Shown here piece by piece: positions 14,068 to 22,016 of a stretch of 44,530 bases of DNA (the first letter of the stretch is position 1; every line of letters begins with the position of its first letter). The notes beneath the pieces are model-generated. The model ran no database searches and had not been told where the DNA came from. It saw only the letters and a program-made list of their open reading frames with translations. Source of the DNA: Thermoguttaceae bacterium (lineage in GTDB: Bacteria > Planctomycetota > Planctomycetia > Pirellulales > Thermoguttaceae). A program made the translations under genes and the position numbers. The stretch spans positions 1 through 44,530 of the forward strand of contig JAFQUP010000010.1 in assembly GCA_017408405.1 (NCBI GenBank), in the 5' to 3' direction.

Positions 14068-14913
14068 ATGGATAAATATCCAATTGGAGTATTCGCGAGT
14101 ATCGGTGCCGGTTTGGGCGTACGTCTTGAAGTCGTCAAGGAATTGGGAATTCATTCGGTTCAGCTCTGTTGCCCGCACGCGGAAGAAAGAACAGAGGAAA
14201 ACGCCAAAAATTTCATCGCGAAACTGAATGAAATTGATGTCAAAATTTCTGTCGTCTTTTGCGATTTCAAAGGTGAAAGTTACGCGACAATTGAAAAAAC
14301 CCGTGAGACAATTGGTCTCGTTCCGCCTGAACTTCGCGCTGCCCGCAAGCAGGAAATCCGTGAAATCGCCGATTTCGCCAAAACTCTCGGCTGTGACAGA
14401 ATCGGAATCCATGTCGGTTTCATCCCGCACGAAACCGACTCAAATGACTATCGCGACCTGGTCGCTTCCCTTCAGGAGCTGGCGGACTATCTCAAATCTC
14501 AAGGGCAGGCGTTTCACCTTGAAACCGGCCAGGAAACCGCGGATGGACTTCTTCAGTTCCTCAGTGACGTAAACCGCGACAACGTTTTCATTAACTTCGA
14601 CCCGGCCAATATGATTCTTTACGGATCCGGAGAGCCGATTCCCGCCCTGAAAAAACTTGGGAAATACGTTCGCAGCTGTCACTGCAAAGATGGAAAATGG
14701 TCTTCCGAACCGGGAAAAACCTGGGGAGCTGAAGTTCCTTTCGGCACCGGCGACGTGAACGCGAAGCTTTTCCTGGAAACCCTGAAAGAAATCGGTTACG
14801 AAGGACCACTCACGATTGAACGTGAGATTCCGGCAGAACCTGAACGCCAAAAAGCTGAAATTTCTCAGGCGATGGAGCTCATTGAATCCTTGAAAAAGGA
14901 AGTTTGGGGATGA
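14068..14913 (+). CDS. TIM-barrel sugar phosphate isomerase/epimerase (281 aa)
   Basis: Start at 14068 chosen because AGGAG precedes it; an in-frame ATG at 14020 has no such site and would lie at the transcription start. The barrel has the family pattern: GVFASIGAGLGVRLEVV, then CDRIGIHVGF (His), FHLETGQE (Glu), FINFDPANM (Asp), SCHCKDGKW (His, Asp) and LTIEREI (Glu). These bind a divalent metal. It differs clearly from the 337-aa barrel at 11559 and belongs to the common planctomycete 'xylose isomerase-like' group of about 280 aa. The substrate is unknown. It is probably transcribed alone, and the hairpin at 14998-15042 may end the message. Confidence 0.85.
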   Translation: MDKYPIGVFASIGAGLGVRLEVVKELGIHSVQLCCPHAEERTEENAKNFIAKLNEIDVKISVVFCDFKGESYATIEKTRETIGLVPPELRAARKQEIREIADFAKTLGCDRIGIHVGFIPHETDSNDYRDLVASLQELADYLKSQGQAFHLETGQETADGLLQFLSDVNRDNVFINFDPANMILYGSGEPIPALKKLGKYVRSCHCKDGKWSSEPGKTWGAEVPFGTGDVNAKLFLETLKEIGYEGPLTIEREIPAEPERQKAEISQAMELIESLKKEVWG

Positions 14914-15421
14914 TCAGAAATGAAAATTAAGGAAATTTCAAGCCGGTTACCCCTTTAAGTTTCTTTCTTCCAGAACAGAAACATTAACCGAAAAAAGCAT
15001 GGCATGAAAAGTCACCTGAAAACGGATCCTTTTCGTGCCGTGTTCGTTTAAACTTTTCTTCTCTTTAAACGCGAAGTCTATTCCATATGCGCTAAAAATC
15101 ATTTTGTCCGCGTCATTTTCTTAAATCCCCTTCTCTTTTTAACAAAATTTCCCAAAAAACTTCATTTCTTTTGTGAAAATTGCCTTGGTCCTCCTTTCAA
15201 AATTTGCCGGGTATGGTATCATAGACAAAATATTTATTTTTTCAGGCTGATTTCGCGTTTTAGGGCGGCTTTTCGCGGCGGTGTTCGTTCTCCGCAAGAA
15301 AATTTCCAAGTCAAGATTTTGGATTTTTCGGAAAAGTCTTCATTGGCAAGTACGCTTCGTACGGTCCAAACGGAAATCCAGCGGCCTTTCTCTACGGTAA
15401 ATGCGTTCAAACAGGTTTTTT
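14914..15421. other. Intergenic region with a 14-bp stem hairpin
   Basis: 508 bases. The hairpin at 14998-15042 is listed separately. From 15100 to 15300 the sequence is A/T-rich. TTTCAA (15197-15202), 16 bases and TATCAT with an extended TGG is a weak candidate promoter for the pseudouridine synthase. No gene is seen. Confidence 0.5.
14998..15042 (+). terminator. Long hairpin after the TIM-barrel gene, terminator-like
   Basis: CATGGCATGAAAAG (14998-15011) pairs with CTTTTCGTGCCGTG (15029-15042) over 14 pairs (two G-U), with a 17-nt loop. Only short T runs follow, so the role as a terminator is uncertain; it could also stabilise the message end. Confidence 0.4.
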
Positions 15422-17287
15422 ATGGCGAAATTTAACTCATCCCGCTCCAAATCATCTCGTAACCCAGGTCCCGTTGGGCGAGTTCGAAAATTTAACCAGT
15501 CCCCATCCGATTTTGGCGGCAGGTCTGCCATGGGAAACCGCAATGAAAAGGGACGGGGACGCGGCCGAAGTGAAAAGTCCATCCGAAACAACAATTGGGA
15601 GCGGTCGAATACTCATGACGGTTTCCGTGGAGAAAAAGAGGAAACCAGCCGTAATTTTGCCGCACGAAACGGTGAACGCGCGAAAATTCAATCCAGACAG
15701 CGCAAAGACGCGGATAATATGAATTTCAACGAAGCAAATGATTACGTACGAATGGAAGCACCCTCACGCCGTGGAAAAAATACTTCCGCTGGACACTTCA
15801 ATCCGTTGAGTTTTCTTCGCGCGGATTCGGAAGACGGTATCCTTAACCTGCCATCCATGGAGTACGTCGAAATGGATGATGCGGATTTTTCCCGTTTAAA
15901 CGACCGACGAAAGCAGAAAGAACGCGAAAAAGCAACTAAAAACCGGGACGATTTTCAAGGAATCAAACGCGGAAAAAATCCTTCTGAAAAATTTATGAAG
16001 GATTTCCGAGACGCCGGGCTTGGCAGAAAACCGCTTACGGGACGGCGGCACGCCTCTGAGGAATCACGCTCTCTTCGCGGTGGAAGTAACGAATCCAGAG
16101 GCAAGAAACTGACAGGCCGGGAAGGAATATCCGGACGAAAACCATTTGGGCAAAAACCCGCGCAAAAAAAATCGGCCAGGCATAAGGATCCGGCTCTTGA
16201 AGGCGAACGGCTTCAAAAAGTACTCGCGATTGCGGGATTCGGCAGCCGCCGGGACTGCGAAGAATTTATCGTAACCGGACGTGTGATGGTCGATCGGGAA
16301 ATCGTGACTGAACTCGGCACGCGCGTCATGCCGCATCAGATCATTCATTTGGATGGAGAATTGGTGCGTCGTCCCAAAAAATTTGTTTACTATGCCTTGA
16401 ACAAACCAGGAAATGTCATCTGTTCCAATGACGATCCGGATGGACGCCGCCGCGCGCTGGATTTCATTCACGAAAATGTTCCGGGGCTTTTCGCGGTAGG
16501 GCGTCTGGATCTCCATAGTGAGGGCCTTCTCCTGATTACGAACGATGGTGAACTGGCCAACCGCCTGACCCATCCGAGCTACGAAGTTCCGAAAGTTTAC
16601 CGGGTGCGAGTTTCCGGAACGCCAACCAGACAGGAAATCGCGCAAATATGCCGCGGGGTCCACTTGGCAGAAGGTTTGGCAAAAGCGGATGACGTACGTT
16701 TGCGTCATGTTTACCGAGATGGAACCGCCATTCTCGAAATGACGCTCCGTGAAGGACGTAACCGTGAAATTCGTCGAATTCTCGCCAAAATTGGCCATAA
16801 CGTACTGGATCTCGTTCGAATATCGGTCGGTGACGTTAAATTGGGAAAAATTCCGCTTGGAGAATATCGTCCGCTTACTTCCGCGGAGGTGAAGAGCCTG
16901 AAAAAACTTGTGGGATTAACTGAATCCAAAACGCCGAAGACATCCGTTCCCGCCGCTCCCCAAACCGAGAAAGCAGACGCTGCTTTAACGAATGCGCCCA
17001 AGATAAAATCTCCAAAGTTACCGGTTTCCGAACTGACTCCGGAGGAAAAAGCCGCAAAAGCCGCAAAACTTGAGGAAAAGAGAAAACGGACTGAGGCGTT
17101 TTTTGAAAAACAGTCGGAAGCCCCAAATAATTTCCAGGATGAAGGAAACATGAATTCGACTCCCGAAACCGCTTTTGAAGCTAACGAGTTTCAAGGACTG
17201 GAAAATCCGTTACCTTCCGCGGACGCGCTTTACGAAATGTGGAAAGCGGAAATGAACTCCAAAGATGGCGGTGAAACGCACTCCTGA
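15422..17287 (+). CDS. rluB: RluB/RsuA-family 23S/16S rRNA pseudouridine synthase with long tails
   Basis: Isomerises uridine to pseudouridine in rRNA. ATG at 15422 is chosen because CAGG lies near it; ATG at 15401 is possible. Residues 1-250 are a basic, Arg/Lys/Gly/Ser-rich, probably disordered extension. The S4 RNA-binding domain follows (about 253-310: ERLQKVLAIAGFGSRRDCEE, then VMVDRE). The catalytic domain has GRLDLHSEGLLL with the catalytic Asp, KVYRVRVSG and the closing EGRNREIRR motif. Residues 490-620 are another low-complexity Lys/Ala/Glu-rich tail. The core is of normal length (about 240 aa), but the whole is over twice as long as E. coli RluB (about 290 aa). The tails probably add RNA affinity. 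RluB is the likelier target class, but RluE or RsuA cannot be excluded. Confidence 0.88.
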   Translation: MAKFNSSRSKSSRNPGPVGRVRKFNQSPSDFGGRSAMGNRNEKGRGRGRSEKSIRNNNWERSNTHDGFRGEKEETSRNFAARNGERAKIQSRQRKDADNMNFNEANDYVRMEAPSRRGKNTSAGHFNPLSFLRADSEDGILNLPSMEYVEMDDADFSRLNDRRKQKEREKATKNRDDFQGIKRGKNPSEKFMKDFRDAGLGRKPLTGRRHASEESRSLRGGSNESRGKKLTGREGISGRKPFGQKPAQKKSARHKDPALEGERLQKVLAIAGFGSRRDCEEFIVTGRVMVDREIVTELGTRVMPHQIIHLDGELVRRPKKFVYYALNKPGNVICSNDDPDGRRRALDFIHENVPGLFAVGRLDLHSEGLLLITNDGELANRLTHPSYEVPKVYRVRVSGTPTRQEIAQICRGVHLAEGLAKADDVRLRHVYRDGTAILEMTLREGRNREIRRILAKIGHNVLDLVRISVGDVKLGKIPLGEYRPLTSAEVKSLKKLVGLTESKTPKTSVPAAPQTEKADAALTNAPKIKSPKLPVSELTPEEKAAKAAKLEEKRKRTEAFFEKQSEAPNNFQDEGNMNSTPETAFEANEFQGLENPLPSADALYEMWKAEMNSKDGGETHS

Positions 17288-17370
17288 AAATTATCAGGCA
17301 AAATTTCCATCAGGTAATCCTCTGAATCGGATTCAATGAAAACATTTTTCGACTTTCCTCAAATTGTGTC

Positions 17371-17397
17371 GAAAATTTGAAATTTTATCGTTTTTTT
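17371..17397 (+). terminator. Weak terminator after the pseudouridine synthase
   Basis: GAAAATTT and AAATTTTATC form a short A/T-rich stem followed by seven T's (17391-17397). The GC content of the stem is low, so confidence is modest. Confidence 0.35.
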
Positions 17398-17502
17398 GAA
17401 AATTTTAATATTTCATGTGAAACCTGCCCACGTTTTTAAGCATAAAAAAAGTAAACAGTCGTAAAACTCAAACGGGCAGTAAAGCGCAAACGGTGTGGAG
17501 CC

Positions 17503-18312
17503 ATGAAAAAATCGTACTGGCATGAAAAAGTCGTTTTGGTCACAGGCGGTTCAAGCGGGCTTGGGCTTGAGCTGGTGACCGCGTTTGCTGAAAATGACGC
17601 GCGGGTCGTCATCGCGGCCCTTGAAAAGGACGCCGTTGAGAACGTCGTGCGGAAATTTCAGGCCCAAGGTAAAAATGTGACCGGTTTTACCGTGAACGTT
17701 TGCGTTGAAGAAGACGTTCAGCAGCTGAAAAAAGAAATTTTAGATCAATTCGGACGCTTGGATGTTCTGGTGAATGTCGCGGGTCGGACGGATCGCGGAA
17801 AAATGGTTCAGTGCGACGCAGACCATTTTTCAAAGGTAATGAATCTGAATTTTCTGGCGCTGGTTCGTGTCACGCACACTTTCCTGCCGCAGCTAATTGA
17901 ATCCAAAGGGCATATCATCAACATTGGCTCGCTCGCCTCCAAATCCGCGTCGCGATGGACTGGTGCGTATCCGGCAAGCAAGCACGCTGTCGCTGCCTAT
18001 TCTCAACAGTTAAGACTTGAGCACAAAGAGGACGGACTGAAAGTTCTTCTCGTCTGTCCAGGCCCAATCCAGCGAGAAACAGAACGACTTTATCCTCTCG
18101 AAGGACTTGAGGATCTACCGGAAAGTGCCCGTAAACCTGGAGCGGGAGTAAAAGTGGGAAAGATCCCTCCTCAAAAATTAGTAGCTGCGATACTTCGAGC
18201 CTCAGAGAAAGGAAAGCCCGATTTGGTTTTGCCTGCCAAAGCTCGAATTTTATTTACGATATGTCAGTTATTTCCCAAACTGGGAGACTGGCTTATCCTG
18301 AAAAATACCTGA
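17503..18312 (+). CDS. Short-chain dehydrogenase/reductase (SDR, 269 aa)
   Basis: Classical SDR. The nucleotide-binding motif TGGSSGLG is at residues 14-21, NVAG near residue 89 (the NNAG equivalent), the catalytic Ser in NIGSLASKSA and YPASK (catalytic Tyr and Lys) near residue 162. An NAD(P)-dependent oxidation or reduction of an unknown substrate is expected. GGAG lies before the ATG. The C-terminus is hydrophobic (ARILFTICQLFPKLGDWLIL), as in membrane-associated SDRs such as the DHRS7/DltE-like group. The gene is 88 bases upstream of the PDZ protein; co-transcription is possible but not shown. Confidence 0.85.
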   Translation: MKKSYWHEKVVLVTGGSSGLGLELVTAFAENDARVVIAALEKDAVENVVRKFQAQGKNVTGFTVNVCVEEDVQQLKKEILDQFGRLDVLVNVAGRTDRGKMVQCDADHFSKVMNLNFLALVRVTHTFLPQLIESKGHIINIGSLASKSASRWTGAYPASKHAVAAYSQQLRLEHKEDGLKVLLVCPGPIQRETERLYPLEGLEDLPESARKPGAGVKVGKIPPQKLVAAILRASEKGKPDLVLPAKARILFTICQLFPKLGDWLILKNT

Positions 18313-18400
18313 TGTTCTGTTTTTACGTACGGAAGGACATTTCGCCAGGAGGCCTCAGCAATACTTTTCGTACGAGCCATTTTGAAAAAGGAGAATTCAG

Positions 18401-19591
18401 ATGAAAAATTTTGTTCTTGGAACGACTCTTTTAGGAGCTGGTGTTTTGTTCGGAACTCCTGACTTCATTCAGGGAATTGCCAAAGAAGTCCGAAACGGCA
18501 TGGAAGTTCTGGAATCAAACGCGATCCAGCTGGTTGAAAATTCATCAAATGAAAAAAAACAGGTTAAGCCGGCCGATGTCAGGCAAGCCAATGAGGCGGA
18601 TAAAAACGCGGTTGTCGAGAAAACTTACTGGATTGGCGCGATGCTTGGTCCAATTCCGGAGCCAGTTCTTGCCCATCTGCCGGAAGGATCTCTTGAAAAG
18701 GATAAAGGCGTTTGTCTTTTGGGAGTCCAATCAAAATCACCTGCGGAAAAAGCTGGTTTGAAAACGTTTGATGTCGTCACCAAAATTAACGGAAACGCGG
18801 CTGATTCGGAAGGAGTCATCAAGAGCATCAAAGATTCCAAAGGCGAGAAAATCAAATTTGAAATTCTGCGTGCTGGGAAAAAGCAGACGATCGAGGTTAC
18901 GCCCGAAGAACGGGAAGCGAACGCGCACGCGAATTGGGGAAATCTCCCGCAGCAATTCCAGATGGATCCGCAGGCAGATTTCTTCCGCGGAATGGTCCCT
19001 GAAGACGCATTGAAAATGATCCCGCAGTTTTTGGGTGAAGACGGAACGTTCCCGGAAGGTTTCCCTTTCCCGGAAGATGTTCGCAAAATGCTCAAGCAGC
19101 ATCGGGAAGATTTCCGCAAGGAATTTCGCAAACAGGATTTCCAGCAAATGCCTCAAATGCTGGAAAATCATCATTCGCACATGCAGATTGAAATTACTCC
19201 AAACGGCATGCAGTCCTCACGGCAAATGACCACCATTGAAGATGGAAAAGAACTTTCGGTTTCAGTGCGAAAAAGCGGTGATGAACCAGCCAAAATTCTG
19301 GTTGAATGGGATGATGAGTCTTTTGAAACGACTGAAGATAAACTGGATGTTCTGCCGGAGGAAATTCGGGACCGCGTCAAGAATTTTGTCGAGTCTGAAG
19401 ACGTAAAGATTTTCTCTGGAAACTTTAACTCAGAGGAAAATCCAATTACGGAAGCTATTCCGGCTCCTTCTGATGAAAAAGCGGCTTCTCCAAAAGAAGG
19501 GAAAAAAGCCAAGAAAAATCAGAAACAAAATAAAAAACAGAATGAAAAAGAAATTGAGATTCAAAAGGAAGATGTCATTGATCTGAAATGA
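18401..19591 (+). CDS. PDZ domain protein, secreted or periplasmic (396 aa)
   Basis: AAGGAG lies before ATG at 18401. The N-terminus has a short hydrophobic stretch (FVLGTTLLGAGVLFG), probably a signal or anchor. The PDZ domain spans about 80-165: GVQSKSPAEKAGLKTFDVV, INGN and KFEILRAGKKQTIEV. This is the usual 'G.....A...GL...D.I..inG' pattern of substrate-binding PDZ domains. No protease or other catalytic domain is present. The rest is rich in Met, Phe, Gln and acidic residues, and the last 50 are Lys/Glu-rich (AKKNQKQNKKQNEKEIEI). It may be a binding or adaptor protein. It ends 76 bases before the terminator at 19668. Confidence 0.75.
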   Translation: MKNFVLGTTLLGAGVLFGTPDFIQGIAKEVRNGMEVLESNAIQLVENSSNEKKQVKPADVRQANEADKNAVVEKTYWIGAMLGPIPEPVLAHLPEGSLEKDKGVCLLGVQSKSPAEKAGLKTFDVVTKINGNAADSEGVIKSIKDSKGEKIKFEILRAGKKQTIEVTPEEREANAHANWGNLPQQFQMDPQADFFRGMVPEDALKMIPQFLGEDGTFPEGFPFPEDVRKMLKQHREDFRKEFRKQDFQQMPQMLENHHSHMQIEITPNGMQSSRQMTTIEDGKELSVSVRKSGDEPAKILVEWDDESFETTEDKLDVLPEEIRDRVKNFVESEDVKIFSGNFNSEENPITEAIPAPSDEKAASPKEGKKAKKNQKQNKKQNEKEIEIQKEDVIDLK

Positions 19592-19667
19592 TCTAAATCG
19601 ACAAATTTACTGGAGAAATTTTTTCTGGCCCCCTTTTGGGAGAAAGAGTTTCTGCCAGTCTCCCAAG

Positions 19668-19704
19668 CGGAAGTTCCTGAAATTCAGGCAACTTCCGTTT
19701 TTTT
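19668..19704 (+). terminator. Rho-independent terminator after the PDZ gene
   Basis: CGGAAGTT (19668-19675), a loop containing CCTGAAATTCAGG which forms its own small stem, AACTTCCG (19690-19697) and then seven T's. Clear intrinsic terminator. Confidence 0.85.
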
Positions 19705-19756
19705 GGAAAATTTTCGGAAATTTGGCAAATTCACGCATTTTAAAAGGAAAAACATA

Positions 19757-19785
19757 TGGCAATTTTTGGAAAAATATGATATAAT
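19757..19785 (+). promoter_or_regulatory. Candidate promoter of the SbcD/SbcC-like operon
   Basis: TATAAT at 19780-19785 preceded by TGA (extended -10). The -35 (TGGCAA) is poor. The start would be near 19792, 35 bases before GTG at 19827. Confidence 0.5.
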
Positions 19786-19826
19786 TTAGAAAAACTAGAG
19801 AAACTTTACCTTCAGGAAATCCCGTC

Positions 19827-22016
19827 GTGAAAATAATCAAATTCCTTCATGCTTCCAATTTCCAGCTTCACTTGCCGGTCATCTGCTGGACCTCCCCATC
19901 GTCAGCGGCTGAAAACGTTTCCTCTCTCACGCGGGCACTACCGGTAACGGAAACACTAAATGAAGGAAGAGGGACCCAAAATCCAGAAACAAACGCTCTT
20001 TTGAAAGGTTTAAGCGGAAATAATCCATTCCCCCCTTTAAAAAACAGAATGGAAACGGAGTCAGACGAAGCGCTGCCTCTTGAACGTCTGGATTTCACTT
20101 TCAGAAATGGAGCTTTTCCAAACCTTTCAGCTGAAATTTACGAGGAATGTCTTTCTGCCGCATGGGAAAGTGCGCGCGCGGTTTTTGACCTGGCAATTGA
20201 ACAAAATGTGGATTTTATTCTGTTGACCGGAGACATCATTCACCCTGATCTGACAGGAATCCGCGGATTCGCTTTTTTGGCAAAACAGTTTCAGCGCCTT
20301 AAGGAACGAGGAATTTCCGTTTATTGGAAACTGGAACATTCACTGGACAACTGGAAACTGCCGGATTTTCATTTTCCGGAAAATGTTTTCCTTTTTCCTT
20401 CTTCAGAATCGCACATCAAAAAATTCCATTTGCCGGATTCTTCCAAAAGCATTTTTATCGTGAGTTGGGATTCTTTCGCTCCCAATTTCTCACATTACGA
20501 TCTCTCGCAGCTGCCGGATGGCAAACTCCCTTTTTTCCAAACGATTGCTCTTTGTCCGAATGAAAAGTCACTGGGAAACGCCTCTTTTCCGAGTGAAGCA
20601 GAGGCAATCTCTCACTCCACTGATTCCTCAACCCCAAATTTCGATGAGGAGAAAAACCAAAATTCCATGAGAGAAACGTTTTCTTCCTCTTCACCTTCCA
20701 ATCCTCTTGAAAATTTCAGTGAGAATTTGAACGCTTGGGATTCCATGAATAATGCGCGAAAAAAAACGGACCTTACGGATTTGTTTTCCGGCACAATCCC
20801 AAATTTCCACACGGATTCAGGCTCATATCTCGATTCCGCCTCCAATCCCGTTCCGAATTCAGAAAATAAACACTTTTTTTCTGCCTCATCCACGACTTCA
20901 ACAGTGGATTCCCCATTCTGTGAGGCGGCGTTTACCGCTATTACCCATTGCGAAAAGCGTTTGACCCAAAAAAGAAACTGGAAAAATTCCATTGGAGAAG
21001 AGCGGCAAATGATCATTCACGCTCCCGGTCCAATCCAATATCATTCACCAGACATTTTTGAATTGAGCAAAGCTCCCATTCGTCCTGCTGGAGTGACCAT
21101 CGTTCAGCAGGATCTGGATGGCGACATTCCCGTTTCTCTTCAATTTTTTCCAACGGAATCCATTTCATGGAAGTTTTTGGAAAAAAGAGTTCCCGGAAAT
21201 ATTTCCTCATGGGATGAATTAAGCCAATGGATGAAAAACATTCTGATTCAGGAATTTTCAGAAATAAATACCGCGGAAATTGAAATAAAAAATACTTTGG
21301 AGAAAAAAACAGCAAACCAACTCCCCCAAGACAGACATTCTGACTCAACGGAGAATGACTCTTCCCCAGCAAAAAGGTCATCGGAATTATCAACCCCCAA
21401 AAACTCAAAAGAGAAAAACGTTACCAGCGAAAACGCCAATGAAAAAATCGCAGGCAATCAGTCCGTTTCTGAGATGCCCGCGGAATCAGGCGGAATCTCG
21501 ACTCACTCGTTCCAGCTTCCGCCAAGTAAAGTTTCCAAGCGAACGTTGGTCTTTTGGAAACTTTCTTCTGAAAAACCAGCACAAAGTGAACTGCTTCGTG
21601 TTTTACTGGAAGAAGGAATTACTCCTGAATACGATAATGGACAGACCAAAACCCAAATACTCCTGGAAGATTTAAGAACCGCCGGCACCCAATTACCGGC
21701 ATGTCCATGGACAGTATCCATTTCGGTTGATCGTCATGGGCTGATCCCTTATTCATGGGGACAAGCGGATTCCATGCTGGGAGATTTTTTGAGATTAACC
21801 CAATTTCATCTCATTAATCCTGATGACGAAACCAAAAGTCCGGATTTCGCGCCTCATTCATTAAATTTGGATAATCTGCTGGAAGATGACCAGCGGGACA
21901 CCATACTGAACGCCATGACGAATTTAACGTTAAATGAAGAAATGATTCTTTTGGAACTCGCTTCAGTTTTGGGAGCAGCTGCCCTGGCCAAAGCACAGGA
22001 GGGACGGAACAAATGA
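19827..22016 (+). CDS. SbcD/YhaO-like metallophosphoesterase with degenerate active site (729 aa)
   Basis: Predicted partner of the SMC-like ATPase encoded next, by analogy with SbcCD and YhaO-YhaN. The start is GTG with AGGAAA upstream. The fold is visible in FLHASNFQLHLP (normally 'HASDLHL'), VDFILLTGDII near residue 130 and the region SVYWKLEHSLDNWKLP (normally GNHD/GxHD). The first metal-binding Asp and His are replaced by Asn and Gln, and the third motif is changed, so nuclease activity is doubtful. Residues about 240-390 and 470-560 are long Ser/Asn/Pro-rich inserts of low complexity. The C-terminus has helical, acidic segments. Stop and next start overlap by ATGA (22013-22016), indicating translational coupling. 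Confidence 0.7.
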   Translation: MKIIKFLHASNFQLHLPVICWTSPSSAAENVSSLTRALPVTETLNEGRGTQNPETNALLKGLSGNNPFPPLKNRMETESDEALPLERLDFTFRNGAFPNLSAEIYEECLSAAWESARAVFDLAIEQNVDFILLTGDIIHPDLTGIRGFAFLAKQFQRLKERGISVYWKLEHSLDNWKLPDFHFPENVFLFPSSESHIKKFHLPDSSKSIFIVSWDSFAPNFSHYDLSQLPDGKLPFFQTIALCPNEKSLGNASFPSEAEAISHSTDSSTPNFDEEKNQNSMRETFSSSSPSNPLENFSENLNAWDSMNNARKKTDLTDLFSGTIPNFHTDSGSYLDSASNPVPNSENKHFFSASSTTSTVDSPFCEAAFTAITHCEKRLTQKRNWKNSIGEERQMIIHAPGPIQYHSPDIFELSKAPIRPAGVTIVQQDLDGDIPVSLQFFPTESISWKFLEKRVPGNISSWDELSQWMKNILIQEFSEINTAEIEIKNTLEKKTANQLPQDRHSDSTENDSSPAKRSSELSTPKNSKEKNVTSENANEKIAGNQSVSEMPAESGGISTHSFQLPPSKVSKRTLVFWKLSSEKPAQSELLRVLLEEGITPEYDNGQTKTQILLEDLRTAGTQLPACPWTVSISVDRHGLIPYSWGQADSMLGDFLRLTQFHLINPDDETKSPDFAPHSLNLDNLLEDDQRDTILNAMTNLTLNEEMILLELASVLGAAALAKAQEGRNK

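Noticed and set aside
16064..16798. 244-codon minus-strand frame opposite the pseudouridine synthase
   Set aside because: Antisense to the catalytic core, no independent support.
19592..19667. Short palindromic stretch GGGAGA...TCTCCC before the terminator
   Set aside because: Part of the same 3' region as the clear terminator; likely only an extra stem with no separate role.
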